DNA from: Aradus depressus
Taxonomy: Eukaryota > Arthropoda > Insecta > Hemiptera > Aradidae
DNA: 64,000 nucleotides
Assembly (NCBI GenBank): GCA_963662175.1
Contig: OY759224.1
Location: forward strand, 32,125,489 to 32,189,488
Direction: 5' to 3'
The position numbers were made by a program, and so were the translations under genes. Below are positions 25,501 through 37,500 of the stretch, piece after piece. The number at the start of each line of letters is the position of its first letter. Within the stretch, counting starts at the first letter, position 1. The notes under the pieces were generated by a model. It worked only from the letters and a program-made list of their open reading frames with translations, had not been told where the DNA came from and ran no database searches.

Positions 25501-28500
25501 TGACCAAAGTTATAGGGCCCCAAAAAATGTGGAATATGAGTTGTTGCCATTATAGGACTTGACTTACTTATATTAACCAATTTTGTACAGATCTTTCTCC
25601 TTCCCCTTCTCAAAATCATTTCATACTGACATTACTTGGTATAAGAAAGTCGGTCCCAGAATTATGCAGTACACGGAAATAAAAGAATGCCGCTCATTAC
25701 TTTACTAATTACTTTCATATACCTATCCAATAATACCAGTATGAAATTATTTTGAAAGGGGAAGAGAGAGTAATCTGTAAAATCTTGGTTGGTATAAGAA
25801 AGTCCTGTAATTTACCAAGGAAAGAGGAAGTAGCGAAGGAGGAGGGGGGGGGGGGGGCAGTCTCTCCACTCCGTTGCCAAACTATAGTTCCCACACTTGT
25901 TATAAAGGTTCCACTTTATACCTGCGTCGAAGGAGGAGGAGGGGGGGGGGGGGGCAGTCTCTCCACTCCGTTGCCAAACTATAGTTCCCACACTTGTTAT
26001 AAAGGTTCCACTTTATACCTGCGTCGAAGGAGGAGGAGGGGGGGGGGGGGGGGGGGGGCAGTCTCTCCACTCCCGTTGCCAAACTATAGTTCCCACACTT
26101 GTTATAAAGGTTCCACTTTATACCTGCGCCCTCAATAACATTTATATATATATTAAATATAATTTATATGTATAAATGAAGGGTCCAGGGGAAGAACATG
26201 TCAAGTGACATTTTGAAATTTTTTTTTTTATTATTCTTTTTTCGTGGAAAGCCAGTCTTAACTACTCAAAAAACAATATAAATATTGGTTACAAATATGT
26301 TTTCGATAACCAGTTTATTGTTCAAAATGAAAAAAAATGACAAAGGCATCCCTTCCACAAGGTCGGTAAACTTAAAATTTGCTCCCCCCGAAAAATTACA
26401 AAATGTCACTTGACATGTTCTTCCCCTGGACCCTTCAAATGTTATTGAGGGCGCAGGTAGCTCAGTGATATGCGTGCTTGCCTTCTGAGCTCAAGAAACC
26501 CGACTGAGGCCCTTAGTTTATTTCATCTGGGAGGTAAAATAAACTTAAGCACGCCGTCCTTCGGATGGAACGTTAAGCGATGGTCTGTACGGTGTCAGGT
26601 ACTCGTTAAAGACCCCTTGCCCTAGATGAATAAAAATTTAGGGTAGGCAAAATTTAGGACTCCCACAGTAGAGTCGGGCTCATGTCCACCAGAGTGACGA
26701 AAGAGCGCTCTGGTAGTAGGCGATATGACCTCGTAGTTAAAGCCCGGGCATGAGTCATAACAACTAACTATAAATGTTATTAAAAAGAAGAAGAAGATGG
26801 TTCATATAATTTTGAAGTGATCTTCTCCACTTTAAGCCTTTCAGAGCTTCTCATCGTGAACTTTTCTGCTAAAAGTTCTAAAATAGAAATTTGCTTTGTG
26901 AGAGAGGTTTGGCTTGGAAAGTTACTGTCTGACGTCAGTTGATATGAAAAGTTAATATCGTTCCTACCTTAGATCTGTCTTAGACAGGACGCCATATTTA
27001 CTTGTTCAACATCTCGTCTCATCTCTCACATATCAATTCTCAGTATTAAATTCCCCAGCTATACATTGAACAAGGGAAGTTATGTCAAAAAATTCGATCT
27101 TGAGTTTTCAGCGGAATTGTATGATTTCAATTCCTAAACTTCCCCTCCCAAAAAAAAAAAATATATACATATGTTTGTGTGTTTATAAAAACGACTATAC
27201 CTGTTAGAATGAACAAATCGACACGAAATGGTATATTATTTATTTCGATTAAATCATAAAATGATAATTGGATACGTCATACGATTTTGTACATCAAAAT
27301 AGATAGGTAACTTATAAAATAAGTATATACAACAACCGATATTAAATCTAAGAATACAAACACACAGATATCAAATTATATTTTAATTATAAATATTTTA
27401 TTACCTATTACGGGGAGAGGTCGCACGGATAAATGAAAACCACGGTTAATCGAGACACTTTTTATTTAACGAATTACATATGTGTGTACATTGTCATTTT
27501 ATAACGTTATCAGGGCTTCAAATATGAAGTAGGTAATCCTTTGTTTTTTGCAGTTTGAAATGATTTTCCTTATTTCAGTTCTAATTTTTCTCAAATTCAT
27601 GACGTCATTGAAGTCAAAATTTTCCTGTTGGCAGAAGTTCCATTGCTTGACTTGTCTGAATGTTTTCTTCTTTAGCACCAAAACTGTCATCATTGTCACT
27701 CTACTCTGTCTCTAAGTTTCTAGGAAACTAAACTTACTGCTTACACACTACGGTTAATCGCGAACACGGTTAATCAAGACACAGTTGGGTTCAATAAAAG
27801 AAAAGACAGAAGGAAAAGAACATAATTGACGTTTATGTAGTAAAGAAATAATACACAATTCAGAAACGGATTCAGTCACAGTTTTACCACGTTCAACGTT
27901 AACCCCACACTGATCGATTACTATTCGATACTTATCATATCGATGCGTTCCAGGCAAAAGGCCCTATCCCTCATTTTTTGAGATTTTCATGTTTTGGCCC
28001 TATCCCACACTATTGACTATTCCGCACATTTCTGTTAACTCCATTTTGTAAGAATTTTTAACAAAATTTATAAAAATAGGAAATTAGAAATTGGAGGGCC
28101 TTTGGCATTGCAAAATGTGGTCCAGGGAAAAGGCCCTAACCTTCAATTTTGAAGGCCCTAACCCACATACTCTCACAAAACTTTAAATCATTTGAGAGAC
28201 CAAAAGACCTATCCCCCAGTTTGTGGGTTTTAATGTTTTACAACTGTAGAGGTTCCTATAAAACTAAATAGTTAGGAACCTATATACAGGGTGACCCAGA
28301 TAAGCGGGCCACAAGTGAAATAACTCCTAAACATTTAGAGATATCAAAATTGTGCATACGACTAAAGTTGTAGCACTCGCCGAGAGCTGTAGTATGGCGT
28401 CCTTGAAAAGACATAAATGACCCTTTTAATGGCTCAAATAGCCCTTCGAAGGGCGGGGTTCTCTTTTGACCCTTAAGTTTCATTACATTTTAATAAAGTA

Positions 28501-31500
28501 CTAAAGAAACAAGGAATAACTGTGCAAACAGATTTTTGATAGGTACGTCAAGTAGTTCTCGGAAAAAAAACGTTTAAAGTTGCACATTTTTCTTATTCTG
28601 AAGTTATTAAATTCCAACTAACTTCAGAGTAAGAAAACGTGCAACTTTAAGCATTTTTGTTCCGAGAACTACTTGACGTATCAAAAATCTGTTTGCACAG
28701 TTATTCCTTGTTTCTTTAGTACTTTAATAAAATGTAATGAAACTTAAGGGTCAAAAGGTAACCCCGCCCTTCGAAGGGCTATTTGAGCTATTAAAAGGGT
28801 CATTTTTGTCTTCTAGAGGACGCCATACTATAGCTCTCGGCGAATTCTACAACTTTAGTCCTATGCATAATTTTGATATCGCTAACCGTTTAGTAGTTAT
28901 TTCACTTGTGGCCCGCTTATCCGGGCCACCCTGTATAGTGTTTTATAAGTTGTTCAAATATATGGTTTTAACAAATAAAAAAAAAGTAAAGCAATAATTT
29001 TTTAATAATGAGACAATTGTGATTTTTACTACAAAAGTAGGAGTAAAAAAAAAAGTACAAATTAAGGAAATGATCTATATTTTTGCCAAACATTTGTTCA
29101 AAAATATATTGTGGTTTTTTGTTAAATATAAATACATTAAAAAATTTAATAAAAGGTAATTTTTTATTTTACCAATGATAGAAGTGGGTTAGGGCTTTCG
29201 TTCTGAACGTTCGGGACTTTCAAAAACTGCCAAAAGCCCTAACCAGTTTACATTATGAGACAGGCCCCGTTGCTACAAGGTGACAAACGCCCTAATCAAC
29301 AAAGTGGTTCACTTTACTGTTATTTCTTGTAAAGAGATGCAAGTATTGATGAAAAATAATTGTTCTATGTAACAGAAAAGATTCTTAAGAATTACAATTA
29401 AACTAACGTGGAAAGCCAACTTGGTTTGTTTAATAATGAAACAGTTCTTTCTTTCTCCTGTAAAGTTAACCTTATGTGGGTTACGGCCTTTTGCCTATAT
29501 ATATATATATATATTTCTATCGATAAATAATATATGAATGTTTATTTTGTATAAATTCCAAAAAAAAATATTATCATAGACAAATCGATTTTTCTATGTT
29601 TACAGAGATTCGATTCATGTTGTATTGCTTCCCCAGTTACATGATGTATATGGCAAGTTAGATAATAATAATAGGTAAGAAGTTCGAAGCAGAGTTTTTA
29701 ATGGAATTTCATGTTTTTCTATCTTCTGGATGTATATGAACGACAACTATCGATAGGGGGGCCATGGTGGCTTGAGCCAGTAGGGCTAAAAAAAGCTAAA
29801 AAAAAAAGAACAATGTTTTTATTAAATGTTTTATGGAAAAACAATCTTTAATAATAATAATAATCCATGTTCCTGTCTTTTGTTCGTATATTTCATTATT
29901 TATATACTTTTTAAAAATCTTTTTCGCATTTATTTTACTTTCCAAGACTTAAGGATCATTGTAATAACTAATTATTTTATTTATTAGATTGAACGATATT
30001 CCTATTTTAATTTACCTCATTTTTCGAAATCTTTATTTTTCTATTTTATTATTTTTATTTTTGTTTGTATTTTTCTGATTATTATTTATTTTAAATACAT
30101 ATTATCTTTTTTTTAATGTAATTTTTATTATATGTTTGGAGTATTTTTGTTGTTACTTTTAATTTATAGGAAGTGTCCGTAGTGACCAGTTTCATCTTTC
30201 ATGTACTCCTCTCACCTTCAGCTCTGCGTTTCTTCTTGGTCTGCCACCACTGCAGGGTGAGAGTAATAACAATTAAAAGGAAGTAGAGATAATAATATAA
30301 TAATTGAACTATAAATCCAAAAAACATTTCTCTTCTTCTTTTTCTTTGATCGATTTGGCTGAAAATCTATAGGTCTCTTGCATACAGATTTCTGAATCCA
30401 CTTGTAACGAAATATTCATTCTATCTAAAGTTGTTGAAGTTAAGCCCCATCCCCTAATAAGCTCCATGTTTCTTCCGACGATGGATCTCTTACACATAAA
30501 ATTTCTTATCGATACATTCATTCTTCACTACACATATGCGCACACACATAAATACATGTCATTTCATTTTTAGGTTTTCATGACATTCCGCTGAAAACTT
30601 AATATTTATAGTTGGGGAAGAAAAATAATTTATATTTCCACTGCATTATTTTATAACCAGAATCAATTTTCGACAGTCTAGTGTCATCATAATGGCACAT
30701 TTAATTGTGAAGTACCACTGATGATGATACAGGGAATTGAAAATTGGTCCTGGTTGCAGGAGAGAGCTAGGGAGGACAAATAAGAAAGTAAGGGAACTTA
30801 CCGAGTAGGATGCCAGCAATGACTCCAAACATAGTGCAGAAAAGGAAGAGATTGTCTGCAGCCCATCTCCGGCATGGCGACCTGCTGGGCAGATCTTCAG
30901 AGCCCATCCTGGTGAAGATGTAGTCTGGAAACACAGCAGGACCGGACATTATACAGAGAGGCTGGTGTGCATGAGGCAAGGGGGGCGGCTTGCTGTCAGG
31001 GTGCTGGGGGCTGGGGGCTCGGGGCGGCTTGCTCTCAGGGGCTGAGGGGCCATGCGCGGGGCGGCCCTTATCGACCCAAGGCTAGCCCTGCCCCAACTGC
31101 TACCTATCCTTACATACACATCTACCCACCTAAGCCGCATACTCAAGTTGAGGGGAAGTTGTGACCTTTTTCAGGGTTTCGTAGGTCGAAGACCGTCCAC
31201 AAAACCCTTATAACGAGTGTTGGCGTTTATCTGTCTACCCCCTCGCTGCCTCCCCCCCCCCCCCCCCCCCCTCCCCCTTTGGCCAGCTAGACATACTAAA
31301 AAGTCGTAGTTGAATCATTGGCAATGTACTTCCCCAGAAAGAAAGTTTTTGCTCTCCCTCCTAAACCAAAATCAATAGTCCATTTACAGAAGGGCTTCTG
31401 AATTCTCTTACTAAATTTTGTGTCGACACATTCATTACAACGGCGCACAGTGGGACGAAACAGGCGATTCACTGAACATGGCTTTTTCACCCAGTTATTC

Positions 31501-34500
31501 CTTTATAAAAATTTCAATGTTGGTCATAATCTATGTATTTTTTCGTGCTGAATCGATTGGTGAAGTCCGTTTGGAGTCCGTTTTTCGGAACAACTCGGAA
31601 CTTTTTGTAACGCGACAAAATGTACGCAAAATGCCCACAACGTTGCTAAACATCAAGTGTTAAACATAAATACAGCCATTTTTTATTTCTTTCATATTTT
31701 TCTCAGCTCGAATACACCTCAAAAGTAGGAAAAAATTATACAACAACATTACCAAGAGAAGGAAACTCTTAGGAACAATTAAATAGAAAGATACGGTTTC
31801 ATGCAAATTCAAGTCTAGAGCTCTCGATTTTAGATACATATGCCGGAAACAAGGCCTTATCACTGCATGTCTCTGGAATGTCCCCACATTTTCTTATTCA
31901 AGAAAGGCTAGAAAACGATCCTATGAGCTCGCTTACTGGAAAAAAAAAATTTGAATTTTTCGTCCATGTCGGGGAATTTACCTGAGTCGTCCCACTGTGC
32001 GGCGGTTGTTGCCCAGTCCACTGATTTTACCTTTCTATCGGCGCCCTTGTCGAAATCGCTCCATAATGAATAATTATTGCTCTTTTTTCGGTGTGGGAGA
32101 ATTATAATCCTCCCACACCGAAAAAAGAGCAGAAGATAACAGATTTCCCTATATTATGAATAAATATATATATATACATACATAAACATTTTTATTTATG
32201 TATTTATATCAAAGTATTGGGATGCTATGAATCCAATTCCTCTTCATCAAACAATCCACTTCTTCAGATTAGCCTTCCATTTCTCTTCCTCTCTATTTTC
32301 CCGCTTTTCATCAATTTTTACCATCTCTATTTATTTTACTTTATTTGTATTCTGTTTTCTTTATTTATTTGTACCTTTTTTGTTTAGTCCATTACAACAG
32401 TTTTTTTTAGGTTAATTTAATTTCAAATCTTGTCTGGAAAAAAAACAACACCGGCAATGTACTTCCCCAGAACGAATTAATCAATTTAATTTTCGCTCCC
32501 CCCCCCCCAAAAAACTAGTCGACCGTTTGCGATAATATGTTGATTTACATAAGGAAGCTTAAATCCTCATACTAAACGTTGAGTCGATAAATCAATTATT
32601 ACATCGGCAGTTATTAGGGTTTTTGAATTGAACCCCCTACACTGAAGCCCCCCTTCTTTTCAGCCAATATTGCTGAAAATTAATAGGTGTCGTCCTTATT
32701 TCTCTGTATAATCGCCTACTACCAAAGTGCGCTTTCGTCACTCTAGTGGACATGAACCCGACTCAACTATGGGAGTCCCTAAATTTTGCCTACCCTAAAT
32801 TTTTATTCACCTAGGGGCAGGGGGTCTTTAACGAGTATCTGACATCGTAGAGGCTCGGGACCATCGCTTAACGTCCCATCCGAAGGACGGCGTGCTCAAG
32901 TATATTTTACCTCCGAGTTAAAATAAACTAAGGGCCTCGGTCGGGTTTCGAACCCACTTTCTTGAGCTCAGAAGGCAAGCACGCATACCACTGAGCTACC
33001 AGCGCCCTCTAATAATTTTATTTTATATATTAATTCAAACTTATCTATTGTTGTTTATCTGAAGCCATATTTTTTATACAATTTTTTTCAGGCGCCAAGC
33101 CAATCTCATCGCTTTGCTTATAACTGAAGGAAATTAATATACATAAATTAAACTTTTCTTTTAAAACCAACATTATTCATAGCTTTTTTGGCCCCCCTTT
33201 TGACAAAAAAAGTGTGTTGGACTAAGAAAGACTGATGATGATCCCACTCTAGAAGACAAAGTTTCAAAGAACTCTGTTAATTTCGCCCTTGACCCAGTTA
33301 AGTCCGAGTTCACACGAACCTGATTACTTCTACTTAAAAAAAACTCCATTTATTTTAGCCAGACCCTTAGTCAAGCGCTGGAGAAAGTTAATTTAACTTA
33401 GTAGAAGCTTATATTCTGTAAAAAACAAATACGACTAAGTTGATTGTATTTTTTCTTGAAGGGGGGGGGAGGGGGGGGGGGGGGGCTTGTGGGATTGAAA
33501 ATTCAGCTTTCAAAATATTCATACAATTTGTTATATTTTTCATAGAATAAAAATATCTCATTCTGAATAATAATTGAACTTATGTTTCACTATAAACAAA
33601 CATTTTCTCCCACTTATCTATTCATCCAAATAATTTTTTTTTGAACGCTTCAAAGCTCATGGAAATCACTGTTATCAGAATCGGACCTGCGATCCTTGAG
33701 CTAAAGTAGAGAGCACAGTACATAGCCGATGACATTATGAGTTATTTGTATCACCGTCTATACTGATCGTAAGTATAACTGGGAAATAAAAAACAAGTAT
33801 ATTTTGCATACAAACACCAGCGTACATCGTCACCGGTACCAGGTACAATGTCATCGCCACCAGGTTGTGATAATATAAAAAAAGATGATAAATAAAATAA
33901 ATATAAAAATAATAATTGAATTAATAAAATTAATAATAATTAAACAAATAATAATTATTAAATATAATTAATAAACATTAGCATATAATTAAATAATAAA
34001 ATTATCATATTTCCTGTAGAAATTATAGATGGTCTTCTACTAAATTTTGATTTTTACAGTAGATTCCGAAAAGGGCCCTAAAAAAATATAAAAGTTATCA
34101 AAAATATATAATAATATCAAAAGTGCACGTATTTTGAAAATGTTTCAATTAACAAAGTTTTCATTTGGATTTCTTCAAAATTTACTAAAGAAATGACATA
34201 TTGTTTTTCTAAATTTGCAAAAATGTTGAATCTAATCAAAGGTATAAATTATCTTACTGGGTTAACAGGGAAAATGAATAGCATAGAATGAAAGAACAAA
34301 TATTGGGTTTATTTATCTAAACTTACATTGTAATTAAAATCAAAATATCAATATCAAATAAAAAAATCAAATTATTTTCAATAAATTTTCAAACTAATTT
34401 CTAGATCTATTTTAGTCTCTTTTCTTTTTAAATATTGTGGCCATTCTTTAATTCAATATTATTTTGGGCATATAAACATATAAATAAATAAAAGTACCTT

Positions 34501-37500
34501 TTCGTATCTACTTCACTGTTAATTTCACTCCTACTTGGTTCACTACCTTAAGCCTAAAAACACTTCTCTCTTTAGACTGTCCACGTCCACGTCTCTACTT
34601 AGACTGTTTTTCACTATTAAAACAGCTGATCGTCGTCTTTTGTTCTCCATTCATTGGTTGTTCACATTTCGTTTTAAAACAAAATGCGTTTTCATATATG
34701 TATATATTTATTCACTAATTAAGTTACTTCACTCCTAACAGCTGTTTTTATACATATAATAAAAATTTATTTTATAATATATTTTAATAATTTTAATGAG
34801 TGTATATTTTTTACATCACAAGGTACAACGTCAACGGTACCAGGTACAAAGACACCGGTACCAGATACACCGTCCCACCATATCTATACAGCTGACAGCC
34901 TGTATTACTCAGCTGGATGTCTCATACAATCAATATTGATTTCTCACTGAAACTTTTACCCTTCATTGATTTGTACTATCTAAGGTCAGACTCCACCATT
35001 TCTTATTCAGTCCCTTTCAAAGTAAACTTACGTATAAACTCCGGCTTCAAAATAAGACACTATCTTAAAAAACTGGTTGCCGAGGTGGTCAGTCAGTCTA
35101 CTGCCCTTCTCAAAAACACTGATTTCTTATAGTTAGTTATTATGATTCATGCCTGGGCTTTTAACGACGAGGTCATATCGCTTACTATTAGATAGATATT
35201 AGGTGGATATGAACCCGACTCTACAGTGGGAGTCCAAAATTTTGCCTTCATATGTGTTTAGTTTCTTAGGTAGGGTCTTCAACGAGTTCCTGACATCGTA
35301 CAGGCTCGGGGCCATCGCTTAACGCCCCATCCGAAGGACGGCGTGCTCAAGGTGTTTTCACCTTCAACATAAAAAGCCAAAGTGCTGGGTTTCGAACACG
35401 AAATGTAATGGGTCTCGAAATATAAATATACACTTTCCCAGATATACGAAGAATAGGGAAAGATATACAATGAGTCAGAAAATTGACAACAAAACCCATT
35501 AAGGCAGCAATGTTGACGTATAGGTATCGACTAATAACGATGATAGTTAACCATAAGTTAGTTACTTAGTTATTTTGACCCATGCCCGGGCTTCAACTAT
35601 AGCGTGCACAACGTTGTTTCCCACAAAGTCCACCTACATATATTCTATATTTAGAATCTAAATCTAGACGCGACTCTTAGTTGTTTTAACTGGGAAGTGA
35701 AGAATAAGCTTGAGCACGTCGTCCTTCGGACCGGACTTAAAGTGATGGTGACAAACTTGTTAGACGTTTGGTACTGGCTAAAGACCCTTAGCAAAGGGAA
35801 GGGAAACAACGTTGAGCACGCTGTCCCTCGTAGTTGAAGACCGGGCATGGGTCGAAATAACAAAGTAACTACAGTAGAACCTCTATAAGTCGAACATCAA
35901 GGGAGACGCCAAAAAATTCGAGTTATAGAGTTTTCAACTTATGGAGGATTTCGACAGGCGGATTTTGATTCGACTTGTAGAGGTTAAGATTCATTCTAAC
36001 TAATTTTGAGTTAGAGAGGTGAAAGAAATAAGAATTCAAGTTACAGAGGTAACAAACATATTTATATTTATTATAAATCAACATTATTTCAAAACGGTGT
36101 TTTTTGGTGTACATTGTCGGCAAATTCTTAAAGTTGGTAACTTATTTTTCTTCGAGCTATAGAGGTAATAAGTTTCAAATAATCGAGTTGTAAAGGTTGT
36201 AAAATAAAACATTGCTATGTTCAAGATACAGAGGTCCAATTTATTTTTTCGAGTTATAGAGGGAAAATATGTACCAAAATGGCTTGTAGGGACTCACTGA
36301 TTATAGAGGTTTGAGATTTCGAGTAATGGAGGTTTTGGGGCTTGAAGGGAAAGGAACAAAACTTTTTTTCAAGTTTTGGAGGTTTTCGACTTATCGAGGT
36401 TCGACTTAAAGAGGTTCTACAGTAACTTATGGTTAACTATACCTATATTCCTTCCCTGTTAGCTTTACATCGGGAGACCGAAATGTTGCTTACCCAGGTT
36501 TAGTTAAATAAGAGATAGATCTAAGATCCCATCCGAAGATCCTCTCTAACGACGACACCTATTGAATTCCAGTTAAATCGACCTAAGGGAAGAGACAACT
36601 CAGAAACTCTAATAACTTTTTTTTTTTTTTTAGTTGGTTTTAAAAGAGGGTGCGCCTTGCGTTGCAGCAACATCACCCAGTCTACGTTTAGGCAAAGCTC
36701 GGGATCATTACATTGCCTGTTTCTGCTCCCGCCAGGAGCCGACGAATCGGCAGAACATCGGGTAGTCAGTTTCCGTCACCATCTGCCGTAGATCTCTAAT
36801 GAAACTCTAATAACTGCCAATAGAATGAATGCATCAACACACAATTTTAAATGTGTGACCAAAACCCCATAAGTACGACACTTATCAATTTTTAGCAGAA
36901 TCGGCAGAAGGGAAGGGGGTTAGAAGAGGGCCCAACGCAAAGTGGGATCAGAAGAGGGGGCAATATAACAGTCCTTAGCAGCAAAAGTTAATTAATTCGT
37001 TCTGGGGAAGTAGATTGCTGGTGATTCAACGATGTCTTCTATTTTTTTTTTTTTTACTTCTATGTGCACTGCAAGTCAGCCCAGCAGCTGGTTGTGCATT
37101 TTTGTGCATTTTGTGGCTTTAAATAAATTAATAAAAAAACAAAATGTTTTCGGTTCTATAATTTGGGTCTTTTTAGAAATAAACAAATAAATTAAGACAG
37201 TGTTACATGAGCAGAGTATCGATTATAGATAATACGACAACAGAAAACTGACAAGGAGATATTTTTTTTTTTTTATAGGTAAAACTATACAGGTTTCACT
37301 GCAGTGTTATCTGACGTCTGTTATATGATGCAATGTAACGTTGCATATACTTAACGAACTGTATTTAGCGTTAACCCCCATTCCCAAAAATAAAGTTCTA
37401 TCTTGATAAGTTGTCTTCATTTATTTCAATTTTTCAGCTATATGAAGTTAAGTAATTGGTCAAATTTCGATGCGAAGTTTTCAACAGAATTTCATGTTTT

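Noticed and set aside
25752..26138. Glycine-rich protein
   Set aside because: Poly-G tracts in a three-copy tandem repeat explain it.
30949..31164. Separate small proteins on both strands
   Set aside because: Open frames follow from the GC-rich patch upstream of EAAT exon 2. No protein-like composition.
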